Below, piece after piece: positions 6,189-13,917 of a DNA stretch of 64,000 bases. Position 1 is the stretch's first letter. Each line of letters starts with the position of its first letter. The notes beneath the pieces were generated by a model. That model had not been told where the DNA came from, did no database searches, and saw only the letters and a program-made list of their open reading frames with translations. The stretch is taken from the NCBI GenBank assembly GCA_959028445.1, contig CAUFRY010000006.1, positions 16,652 to 80,651 of the forward strand, given 5' to 3'. The stretch comes from an uncultured Collinsella sp. (GTDB lineage: Bacteria > Actinomycetota > Coriobacteriia > Coriobacteriales > Coriobacteriaceae). The position numbers and the translations under genes were made by a program.

Positions 6189-9002
6189 TTACCCCGTGTT
6201 CTGCAGTCCTGCCGAGACGCCGGTCACAGTCGAAAGAATCAGGCTCATGTACTCGGCCTTCTTCTCCTCGGCCATCTCGTCCTGGTTCATACGCACCTCG
6301 CGAAGGGCGCGGACCTGGGCGATGGACAGGGCGTCGACGTAGGGGTTGCGCACGCGGACGGCGCAGCCGAGCACGCGACGACGCTGCAGCGGCCATTCAT
6401 CACCGACGATGGCAAGGACCCACTTACGCGTGAGCTGCATCTCGGTGAAGACCTTCTCGGACAGATCCTGGCGATCGCCCAGGTGCAGATACATCTTGGC
6501 GATGCGCTGGTCGGTCTTGGCGATCGACATCTCGATGTTGTCGATAAAGGTGCGGAAGAACGGCCACTCCTGGTAGGCAGCCTTAAGCTGGTCCAGATCG
6601 CCAAACTGCTCGCAGGCGGTACCCAGGCCGTACCAAGCGGCCAGATTGATGCGCGCCTGGCTCCAGCTGAAGATCCACGGAATGGTACGCAGGTCGTCGA
6701 GGGACTTGGCGCCCAAGCCGCGCTTGGCGGGACGCGAGCCAATCGGCAGCAAGCCGACCTCGGTCAGCGGCGTCACGGTCGAGAACCACGGTGTAAAGTC
6801 CTCGGTGTTCAGCAGGTCCAGATAGCGCTCGTGGCTTGCGGCGTTGAGCTTCTCGGCCATATCCCAGAACTTCTGCGTGGTCTCGGTGTTGGTCTTCTCG
6901 ACACTCGGGGCCGACTGCAAAAGCGTTGCGGCGGCAACGGACTCAACATGGCGCTGAGCCAGCGTGCGGTTGCCGTAACGGGCAAAGATGACCTCGCCCT
7001 GCTCGGTGAGCTTAAAGAAGCAGTTGACCGAACCCTTGGGCTGCGCCAGCACGGCCTTGTTGGCCGGGCCGCCGCCACGGCCAACGGCACCGCCGCGACC
7101 GTGCATGAGCACCAGGTCGATATCGTTCTTCTCGGCCCACTTGGCAATGCGCTCCTGCGCGGAATGCAGCGCGAGCATGGCCGTGGTAGGACCGGCGTCC
7201 TTGGAGGAGTCGGAATAGCCCAGCATAACCTCCATGCGGCGGTTGGTCTGGGCAAGACGCTTCTGCACCACGGGCAGCGTAAGCATCTGGTCGAGCACGT
7301 CGACGCAGCCCTCGAGGTCCTCGAGCTGCTCGAATAGCGGGATCACGTCGAGCTCGGGGACATCTTCCTCGTGTGCGAAGGACAGGTGGGCCAGCTCGAA
7401 GACGTCAGCCACATGCTGGGCGCTCTTGGTAAACGAGATGATGTAGCGGTGCGCCATCTTCTTGCCGTAGCGCTTTTGGATGGAGCCGATGGCACGGAAG
7501 GTATCGATGACTTCGCGCGTCATGGGCTGCAGGTCGCCATGGATACCGTTCTCGTGGATATCCTTGAGGGCGCGGGCATGCACCACGGAGTGCTGACGGA
7601 ACTCCATCTCGACCATATGGAAGCCGAAGGACTCGACTTGCCAGATGATGGTCTGGACCGGGCCGTAGGCGGCACGGACGGCACCGCAGGCGGCCAGCGA
7701 ACGCTGGACGACGCGCAGGTCATCCAGGAACTCGTCGGCGCTGTGGTACATGGTGTCGGTGATACGGCGCACGGTGGCGTTCAGACGGTCGGCCATGACG
7801 AGCATGACGGCGCGATGCGGCTCGTGCTCGGAGATCAGCTCGGCGCGGGCCGTGTACCGAGGGCTCATCTCGACCTGATGGTTCCACAGGTTAATGAGCT
7901 CGGCCGACGGCTTGCTGTAGGTAGCCTCGAGCGTGAGGTTGCGGCCGATGTGGCGGCACTTGTCCTCGAGCTTGAGCACCATGTGCGTAAAGTACTTGGC
8001 GGCGACCTCACGGCTCACCTTGGCGGTGACGTTGGGGTTACCGTCGCGGTCGGAACCGATCCAGCTGCCGGGATGGAAGAACGCCGGGCACAGCGGCGGC
8101 ACAGTACCGGCCTTGTCGCCCAGCACCCAATCGTCAAAACGACGATAGATAACGGGGATAACGTCGAACAGCGTGTTATCGAAGATGTCGATGATGGTAT
8201 CGGCTTCCTCGACCGGCGTGGGCTTCTTGAGCGCGATGGGGCTCGTACGCACCAGGGCGTCGATCTCCTGCAGCATATGGCGCTCGTTCTCCACCAGGTC
8301 GGAGCCGCCCAGACGCGGACGCTCCTCCAGCAGGTTGGAGATACGGCGGATCTTGCCCTCGACGGCCTTACGACGGGCCTCGGTGGGATGTGCGGTAAAG
8401 ACAGGGTGGAACTCGAGCTTGTCGAGCAGCTCGTTGGCACCCTCGACACCCAGCTCATTCACCAGCTGGTGATAGGCAACGGTAAGCTCGTTGGCAGGAT
8501 CGACCTCGGTATCGGTCGACGCACCGGCCTCGCGCTCGCGCAGCTGCGCCACACGGTAGTTCTCCTCCGACAGGTTTGCCAGATGGAAAAAGCTCGTAAA
8601 GGCGCGGACAATGACCTGCTGCTTATCGAGCGGCAGGCTGTCGATCAAATCGACGACCTCACGAAATGCCACGGCAGTGGGCTCGTCGGCGGTGGGCACG
8701 CCCTGCTCGTCGACGGCTTCGTCGGCAGCGCAGGTACCGGGGTTGCCGGCATTGACCACAATCTCGGCTGTCAAAATCTTGTCGAACAGGTCCGCGATCT
8801 CGGGATCATACTCGCTAAGCACACGGCGCTCCAGGCGCAAGAACAGCGCCAGATTGTCGCGCAGCTCCTCGGGGATCTCGATCTCGGCGAGACGCTCCCT
8901 GGACTCGGCATTCGAGCCGATTCGGTTAACGAGGCGGTTGACCACGGCAGCGACGCGCGCCGCGGCTTCGGGTACAGACTGGTTGCTTAGGTTCTCAGCC
9001 AC
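6189..9002 (-). CDS. ppc: Phosphoenolpyruvate carboxylase
   Basis: PEP carboxylase adds bicarbonate to PEP to give oxaloacetate, refilling the dicarboxylate pool. The protein has about 937 residues, normal for the bacterial enzyme. Recognisable sites are HPVFTAHPTEARR (catalytic His region), GSWIGSDRDGNPNV, FRQHSVVHARAL, GYSDSSKDAG and the glycine loop LMHGRGGAVGRGGGP. The C-terminus is NTG, matching the conserved ending of the family. I prefer the GTG at 9002, with GGAGG five bases upstream; the ATG at 9014 has GGAGGA directly against it and would add MGGN. The gene stands alone, with its own promoter and the hairpin element downstream. Confidence 0.96.
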   Translation of the reverse strand: MAENLSNQSVPEAAARVAAVVNRLVNRIGSNAESRERLAEIEIPEELRDNLALFLRLERRVLSEYDPEIADLFDKILTAEIVVNAGNPGTCAADEAVDEQGVPTADEPTAVAFREVVDLIDSLPLDKQQVIVRAFTSFFHLANLSEENYRVAQLREREAGASTDTEVDPANELTVAYHQLVNELGVEGANELLDKLEFHPVFTAHPTEARRKAVEGKIRRISNLLEERPRLGGSDLVENERHMLQEIDALVRTSPIALKKPTPVEEADTIIDIFDNTLFDVIPVIYRRFDDWVLGDKAGTVPPLCPAFFHPGSWIGSDRDGNPNVTAKVSREVAAKYFTHMVLKLEDKCRHIGRNLTLEATYSKPSAELINLWNHQVEMSPRYTARAELISEHEPHRAVMLVMADRLNATVRRITDTMYHSADEFLDDLRVVQRSLAACGAVRAAYGPVQTIIWQVESFGFHMVEMEFRQHSVVHARALKDIHENGIHGDLQPMTREVIDTFRAIGSIQKRYGKKMAHRYIISFTKSAQHVADVFELAHLSFAHEEDVPELDVIPLFEQLEDLEGCVDVLDQMLTLPVVQKRLAQTNRRMEVMLGYSDSSKDAGPTTAMLALHSAQERIAKWAEKNDIDLVLMHGRGGAVGRGGGPANKAVLAQPKGSVNCFFKLTEQGEVIFARYGNRTLAQRHVESVAAATLLQSAPSVEKTNTETTQKFWDMAEKLNAASHERYLDLLNTEDFTPWFSTVTPLTEVGLLPIGSRPAKRGLGAKSLDDLRTIPWIFSWSQARINLAAWYGLGTACEQFGDLDQLKAAYQEWPFFRTFIDNIEMSIAKTDQRIAKMYLHLGDRQDLSEKVFTEMQLTRKWVLAIVGDEWPLQRRRVLGCAVRVRNPYVDALSIAQVRALREVRMNQDEMAEEKKAEYMSLILSTVTGVSAGLQNTG

Positions 9003-9046
9003 GTTTCCTCCCATTCCTCCTTCTATGCACGTAACATGCGGTATTC

Positions 9047-9052
9047 ATTATA
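9047..9052 (-). promoter_or_regulatory. -10 box (TATAAT) of ppc
   Basis: On the minus strand a perfect TATAAT lies 45 bases before the GTG start of ppc. The -35 region 16-17 bases upstream (TCGAAA/GTCGAA) is weak, which suggests an activator or an unusual sigma requirement. The inverted repeat at 9060-9148 lies just upstream of it. Confidence 0.5.
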
Positions 9053-9059
9053 GGCGCTT

Positions 9060-9148
9060 GAGAAATACTTTCGACACTGATTGCGCTTTACCACACAAAA
9101 GTATTTTCTGCATTGCAAAGGTTTTTGCCCTAAATGGTCGTATTTCTC
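9060..9148. repeat. Spaced inverted repeat GAGAAATAC / GTATTTCTC upstream of ppc
   Basis: GAGAAATAC at 9060-9068 and its exact inverse GTATTTCTC at 9140-9148 flank about 70 bases. A third related stretch, AGTATTTTCT, begins at 9100. Several copies of a common word around a promoter suggest binding sites for a regulator rather than a hairpin, because the spacing is long. A GC-rich inverted repeat at 9169-9203 (ACGGGGG / CCCCCGT) lies next to the hisS end and may help terminate hisS. Confidence 0.35.
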
Positions 9149-9259
9149 GGTGGGCGGCATACGTAAACGGGGGCATTCCGCATAAAAGCGAAACACCCCC
9201 GTAACAATCGCTCTCCATGAGCAGGGCACGTTAGCAGGCCCGAAGCTCAAAAAGATGCG

Positions 9260-10573
9260 CTACAGGCGCTCGCGAACCGCCTCGACGACGTTGTCCAGAT
9301 CGGCGAGCACCTCGTCATGGCTCTGCATGTCGCGCACTTTGACCTTGCCGGCGGCAAGCTCGTCGCCACCCAGGACCAAGATGAGCTTGGCGCCTACCTT
9401 ATCGGCTTGCTTAAACTGGGCCTTGAGCGAACGACCCTGATAGTCGGCCTCGGTCACAATCCCTGCGGCGCGAAGCTCCTGCGTAATGGCAAAGACGTTC
9501 TGACGCAGCTCCTTGCCGGCGTTGGCGACATAGACGCACGGGGCCTCATCGGCACCCAAATCGCTGCCAAAGGCCTGCAGGGCCAGCAGGGCGCGCTCAA
9601 AACCGACAGCAAAGCCGACGCCCGCCGTGGGCTTGCCACCCTCGAGCTCGACCAGGCCATCGTAGCGGCCGCCGCCGCCGATGGAGCCGACGCCGGCGCC
9701 AGGAGCCTCGACCTCAAAGACAGTACGGGTGTAGTAGTCCAGGCCGCGCACCAAGGTGGGATCATCGACATACTCGATACCGGCGGCATCCAGATAGCGC
9801 TTGACCTGCTCGTAGTGCTCGCGGCACTCATCGCACAGGTTGTCACCCATCAGCGGAGCCTCGGCCATGATCTCGCGGCAGTGGTCGTTCTTGCAGTCGA
9901 AGGCACGCAGCGGGTTGAGCTCGGCGCGTTCGCGGCACTCGTCGCACATCTCGTCGGCGTGATCGAGAATGAACTGCTTGACCTGCTCGCGATAGGCCGG
10001 ACGGCATTGGGCATCGCCCATTGAGTTAATGAGTAGACGAAGCTTGGAAAGATCGAAGCCCAGGCGCTTGTAAAACTCCATGAGCATAATGATGCACTCG
10101 GCGTCTGCCGCCGGATCGGGAGCGCCGAGCCACTCGATGCCTACCTGGTGGAACTGACGCAGGCGACCCTTCTGGGGACGCTCGCCGCGGAACATAGCCT
10201 CGGCGTAGTAAGCCTTAAACGGCGTGGAGCCCTGGGGCACCAGGTTGTTCTCCACAACGGCGCGCACCACACCGGCCGTGCCCTCGGGGCGAAGCGCCAG
10301 GCGCTGCTTGGGCTTGAGCTTGGTATCGGTACCCTCGGTAAAGACGCGCTCAAGGTTGGCGCCGCTAAACACGCGGAACATCTCCTTGCGAACGACGTCG
10401 GTCGACTGGCCGATACCGTGGACAAACACGTCCACTTGCTCGATCGCGGGCGTCTCGATGGGCTTAAAGCCAAACGGCTCGAATACGCCGGCCGCAATCT
10501 GCTGCATCTTTTGCCAGGCGCGCATCTCGGCGCCGATAAGGTCGCGGGTTCCCTCCGCCTTCTGTGCCTGCAT
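9260..10573 (-). CDS. hisS: Histidyl-tRNA synthetase
   Basis: HisS is the class II synthetase that attaches histidine to its tRNA. The protein has 437 residues. Motif 2 appears as AYYAEAMFRGERPQKGRLRQFHQ, the histidine-A signature as LVRGLDYYTRTVFEVE, and motif 3 as GVGFAVGFERALLAL. Residues about 205-250 hold clustered Cys (CDECRERA, CKNDHC, CDECREHY), an addition seen in some bacterial HisRS and possibly metal-binding. The ATG at 10573 is preceded by AAAGG 8 bases upstream; the frame opens two codons earlier at a TTG. A perfect -10 TATAAT lies at 10616-10621, so it is transcribed alone. Confidence 0.96.
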   Translation of the reverse strand: MQAQKAEGTRDLIGAEMRAWQKMQQIAAGVFEPFGFKPIETPAIEQVDVFVHGIGQSTDVVRKEMFRVFSGANLERVFTEGTDTKLKPKQRLALRPEGTAGVVRAVVENNLVPQGSTPFKAYYAEAMFRGERPQKGRLRQFHQVGIEWLGAPDPAADAECIIMLMEFYKRLGFDLSKLRLLINSMGDAQCRPAYREQVKQFILDHADEMCDECRERAELNPLRAFDCKNDHCREIMAEAPLMGDNLCDECREHYEQVKRYLDAAGIEYVDDPTLVRGLDYYTRTVFEVEAPGAGVGSIGGGGRYDGLVELEGGKPTAGVGFAVGFERALLALQAFGSDLGADEAPCVYVANAGKELRQNVFAITQELRAAGIVTEADYQGRSLKAQFKQADKVGAKLILVLGGDELAAGKVKVRDMQSHDEVLADLDNVVEAVRERL

Positions 10574-10615
10574 GGGCAAACACCTTTCTTTTGTATCGCG
10601 TCATAGGTAACGGTC

Positions 10616-10621
10616 ATTATA
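10616..10621 (-). promoter_or_regulatory. -10 box (TATAAT) of hisS
   Basis: TATAAT on the minus strand lies 43 bases before the hisS ATG. It overlaps the stop codon of the damaged MFS gene (stop at 10617-10619), and no good -35 hexamer is seen, so the promoter lies within the remains of the upstream gene. Confidence 0.5.
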
Positions 10622-11060
10622 CGGCACAAACACAAACCGCGGCGGCGATGGGCTCCGAGGCCAGCAGGAATACGAGCATGACAACAGAACACACCAGGCA
10701 CACGATCCAGGCGCTCGCAAAGGAGCCCGAGACGGCAAAGAGCACATAGACCTGCCAAAGCTCACCCACAAAGCTCATGCCCGCGAGCACCGCCGAGGTG
10801 GCGATAACGGTTAGGGAGCCCAAAACGCGACCGCTTACTTTATCGGCAACATGGCCAATGACAAGCGATCCGATAACGCTCACCACGGTAGAGATCGCAT
10901 TGGAGACGTTGTACTGCGCAAGGGAAATACCCAGGTCGCTGACGATCAGCGGCTGGAACAGGCTCATGCAATTGACAAAAATCGTGTAACACGTGGCCAT
11001 GATCACGAAGCCGGAGGCCACCACGAGCCAGCCGGGGAAGAACTTACGCTGCTGGGGCAT
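10617..11060 (-). pseudogene. MFS transporter remnant, internally deleted
   Basis: The 147-residue frame begins like a full MFS carrier: FFPGWLVVASGFVIMATCYTIF (helix 1), then DLGISLAQYNVSNAISTVVSVIGSLVIGHVADKVSGR, where the G.VADK.SGR loop is the MFS signature between helices 2 and 3. Helices 3-4 follow, and then about 25 residues of strongly hydrophobic sequence (WIVCLVCSVVMLVFLLA) that reads like a last helix. A normal MFS carrier has about 400 residues and 12 helices, so about two thirds is missing. The frame is intact, which suggests a clean in-frame deletion joining the first four helices to the last. It still has a ribosome site, but transport activity is unlikely. Confidence 0.75.
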
Positions 11061-11132
11061 ACTGCTCCTTATTTAACAAACGAATAGCCGGCGCCGGGCG
11101 CCGGTAGTGCCCAAGATTGCCTTGAAAGACAA

Positions 11133-11157
11133 GGGCACAGGCCTTACGGCCATGCCC
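11133..11157. terminator. Hairpin between the M20 gene and the MFS remnant
   Basis: GGGCA-CA-GGCC-TTAC-GGCC-A-TGCCC forms a bulged stem-loop 27 bases downstream of the M20 amidohydrolase stop. It is flanked by two copies of CTTGAAAG. No U-tract follows on the minus strand, so it would be a weak or factor-dependent terminator. A GC-rich palindrome (CCGGCGCC/GGCGCCGG) lies at about 11088-11104. Confidence 0.35.
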
Positions 11158-11183
11158 GCAGGCTTGAAAGGCAAGGTTGGATG

Positions 11184-12479
11184 CTACCGGTGGTCGGCGA
11201 TATAGCCCAAAGCGACGGCGGTATAGGCCGCAGCACCGAGCGGCAGCTCGGCATCGTTAAAACGTGCCTTGGGATGGTGCTGGGCAAAATGCTCGTCCGT
11301 GTCGGTTACGGCCGCGCCCACGGTAAAGTACGCACTCGGAATCTCGCTCGAGATAAGCGCGAAGTCCTCACTCGCCATGGCATGGAAAAGCGGCAAGAAA
11401 GCCGCCTTGGGCAGCACTGCGTCCACGTAGCCAAGCGACGCCTGAGTCATATCGCTGTCGAGTACAAGCGGCGGAACATCCGAAAGCGTCTCGATGGTCG
11501 CCGACGTACGATATGTTGCAGCAACGCCGTTTACGACCTCCGCGATGCGGGTCTTTAGGTGAGCCATGAGCTCAACATCAAAGCCGCGCAGCGTTCCCTC
11601 AAGCACGCAGGTGTCAGGGATGACGTTGGCCGCCAAGCCGCCGGCAAACTTACCAACGGTAAGCGCGACTTCCTTGGCCGCCGGCACCTCGCGGGAGATA
11701 AGCTCCTGGAGCGCCAGGTGCACATGCACGCCGGCCGTGATGGGGTCGATGCAAATCTCGGGGCTCGAGCCATGGCCGCCCTTGCCCTGAAGCGTGATGC
11801 GAAAACCGTACACGCCCGAAAGCGCCGGGCTGCCGTAGAGCACCAGGCCGAGCGGCGACTGGCTGTTGACATGCATGGCAAAGGCCGCCTGAGGGCGCGG
11901 GTTCTCGAGCAAGCCGTCGGCGATGGCAGCGCGTGCTCCCTCAAAGGTCTCCTCGCCCGGCTGGAACAGCAACTTAACCGTAGCGTTGGCATCAACAAGC
12001 TCTGCCTCGCGCGCTTTGAGCATACGAGCCGCACCGAGCAGCGCCGTCGCGTGCATATCGTGACCGCAAGCGTGCATGCAGCCGTTGGTGGATGCAAAGG
12101 GCTCGCCGGATTCCTCGGCAACGGGCAGGGCGTCCATGTCGCCACGAAGCATGATGACCGTACCGGCCTGCTCATTCGTGCAGATGCCATTGCCTTGGGC
12201 CGCGGCGGCACCGGCGCCGACAAGGCCCACAACGCAGGAACCATCGACGAGCGTAGCAAATGGGATGTCCATCTCGGTCAGGCGCGCTTGGATATACGTA
12301 GAGGTCTGCGGGAGGCTATTACCCAGCTCGGGCATCTGATGTAAATCGTGTCGCCACGCAGCGAGCTCATCTGCAAAAGCCTGAGCTTCTGCAACAAGAC
12401 CGTCACCGATAGCGGTCTGCGCCGACGCGGTGGCCTTGGGCGCTGATTGCGGTTGAAGATCGGACAGTGCTGGTGTCAT
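11184..12479 (-). CDS. M20-family amidohydrolase / peptidase (aminoacylase or hippurate hydrolase type)
   Basis: These zinc enzymes cleave N-acyl or amide bonds of small substrates. The 431-residue protein shows the family's order: WRHDLHQMPELGN (residues about 40-52), MLRGDMDALPVAEESGEPFAS (first metal ligands), MHACGHDMHATALLGAARML, LLFQPGEETFEGARAAI (metal-bridging Glu pair), and GGHGSSPEICIDPI in the dimerisation domain. Near the end, FHAMASEDFALIS and AQHHPKARFNDAELPLG are typical. The start at 12479 has GGAGGG five bases upstream. Close relatives are annotated as hippurate hydrolase, IAA-amino acid hydrolase or N-acyl-diaminopimelate deacetylase; the sequence alone does not separate them. 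Confidence 0.88.
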   Translation of the reverse strand: MTPALSDLQPQSAPKATASAQTAIGDGLVAEAQAFADELAAWRHDLHQMPELGNSLPQTSTYIQARLTEMDIPFATLVDGSCVVGLVGAGAAAAQGNGICTNEQAGTVIMLRGDMDALPVAEESGEPFASTNGCMHACGHDMHATALLGAARMLKAREAELVDANATVKLLFQPGEETFEGARAAIADGLLENPRPQAAFAMHVNSQSPLGLVLYGSPALSGVYGFRITLQGKGGHGSSPEICIDPITAGVHVHLALQELISREVPAAKEVALTVGKFAGGLAANVIPDTCVLEGTLRGFDVELMAHLKTRIAEVVNGVAATYRTSATIETLSDVPPLVLDSDMTQASLGYVDAVLPKAAFLPLFHAMASEDFALISSEIPSAYFTVGAAVTDTDEHFAQHHPKARFNDAELPLGAAAYTAVALGYIADHR

Positions 12480-12552
12480 AGATGCCCTCCAGTAACGTTT
12501 TTGCAGCAAGCACTTTGATAGCGTAAAGTGCAAGGTACTACTTTAAGGGCGA

Positions 12553-12582
12553 CGCATAAAAAATGCCGCCCCGGGAGGCGGC
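12553..12582 (-). terminator. Rho-independent terminator of the EamA gene
   Basis: On the minus strand GCCGCCTCCCGGGGCGGC is followed by ATTTTTT, a strong GC-rich hairpin with a U-tract, starting about 15 bases after the transporter stop codon. Confidence 0.8.
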
Positions 12583-12594
12583 GCAACAAATTGT

Positions 12595-13578
12595 TTACAA
12601 TTGCGGACGCGGCTTTCGACGCAAAAAATCGAAATGCGTCTCGCTCAAGATAATCGAAAGAAAGATGAGCGCGAAGCCGGCGAGCAGGCGCGAGGTAAGC
12701 GCCTCCCCCATCAGCAGCACCGAGAACAGCACACCCGAAGGCGACTCCATCGAAAGGAGCAGCGAGCCCGTTGAGGCCGGGACATGCGCCAGGCCGACGT
12801 TTTGGATGAGCAGAGCCACACACGTACAGCCCACCGATAGAAACGCCATCACACCGATAAAGCTCGGCGTCCACACGGACAGCGGCGCTTGGGTCTCGAA
12901 TAACAGCGACGAGATCAGGCTCAGCACGCCGTTGCCCACAAACATCCAAAACGTGATGACGTTGATGTCCATCTTGCGGCCGTACTTGGCGGTCACCGCC
13001 ATCTGGATGGCAAAGAAGACCGCGCCGCCCAGTGTGATGACATCGCCGACATTGAACTCGACGCTATCGAGCGCCACCAGGCCAATGCCCGCCAGGCACA
13101 GCAACGCGGCGCCCAAGTTGTAACGGGTAAGCTTTTCGCCGCTTAGGACGTAGCTCGCAAACGGCACGAGGATGCAATAGGTACCCGTCAAAAATGCACT
13201 CTTGCCTGCCGTGGTCTGTGCCAGGCCAATCGTCTGCAAACCGTAGGCACCCCACATGAGCGCGCCCATGCCAAGCCCGACGATTAGGTTGCGGGCATTG
13301 AAATGAGCGATGATGCGTTTGTGGAAGATGACGAACATAACCAGCGAAGCCGGAAGGAAGCGAACGTAGAGCAGCTCGAACACCGGAATGGTATCGAGCG
13401 CATCCTTCATGGTGGTGAAGGAATAGCCCCAGATGACCGCTATCGAAAGCAGCAAGACCTTCCAGAACAGCGGCGAGCGTGCGCCGGCACCGCGAGAGGC
13501 GCCGCCGGCACCCAAGTCTTCGCGGGCCACAGGGCTGTCGGGCAAGTTTTCGATTTCGTTGGCAGCGTATTGGGCCAT
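12595..13578 (-). CDS. EamA/DMT-family transporter
   Basis: This is a drug/metabolite-superfamily carrier of the EamA type with two repeated five-helix halves and ten predicted membrane segments. The 327-residue protein has a roughly 35-residue polar N-terminus and then SIAVIWGYSFTTMKDAL, the usual first-helix signature (xxxWGxxFxxxK). The first half ends near LAGIGLVALDSVEF. The second half contains VGCTCVALLIQNVGLAHVPASTGSLLLSMESPSGVLFSVLLMGE, the conserved P-to-E segment of EamA proteins. The substrate is unknown; family members export amino acids, nucleosides or other metabolites. It is a single-gene unit with GAGGA before the ATG and its own terminator. Confidence 0.88.
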   Translation of the reverse strand: MAQYAANEIENLPDSPVAREDLGAGGASRGAGARSPLFWKVLLLSIAVIWGYSFTTMKDALDTIPVFELLYVRFLPASLVMFVIFHKRIIAHFNARNLIVGLGMGALMWGAYGLQTIGLAQTTAGKSAFLTGTYCILVPFASYVLSGEKLTRYNLGAALLCLAGIGLVALDSVEFNVGDVITLGGAVFFAIQMAVTAKYGRKMDINVITFWMFVGNGVLSLISSLLFETQAPLSVWTPSFIGVMAFLSVGCTCVALLIQNVGLAHVPASTGSLLLSMESPSGVLFSVLLMGEALTSRLLAGFALIFLSIILSETHFDFLRRKPRPQL

Positions 13579-13917
13579 GGAACGTCCTCACACTCAATCT
13601 GGGCGTGGTGTCCGCACGCGTATGGCTGCGTGCCGCCTCATGGTCAAATACAAACAGGGCGCACCGGACCCCCGGTACGCCCCGCTACTGTAGCAACAAC
13701 CGGCGTTGCATCGCAATCCAGCATAATAAAGCGTTTTGTTCCGCCGTTCTACCGAACGGCGGACCGGCCGACGCTGCGCGAGCCGCATTCACGCCAATCT
13801 GACGTTCAATTTCAAGGGCGCGACCAGAAGGTCAGCGCCCTTTCATTTCACGTCACCTTGGCGCAAATGCGGCTCGCTCGCTGGCATTAGTGCTACATCA
13901 GCGTTAACGTTGCCGCA
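13579..13917. other. Intergenic region between the EamA gene and the YhgE gene
   Basis: No gene is supported. At 13814-13842 there is a stem AAGGGCGC-GACC / GGTC-A-GCGCCCTT with an AGAA loop, the likely end of the YhgE transcript, though the following bases are not U-rich. A GCCGTT/AACGGC hairpin lies at about 13742-13760. The EamA promoter should lie near 13600-13660 but is not obvious. Confidence 0.45.
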
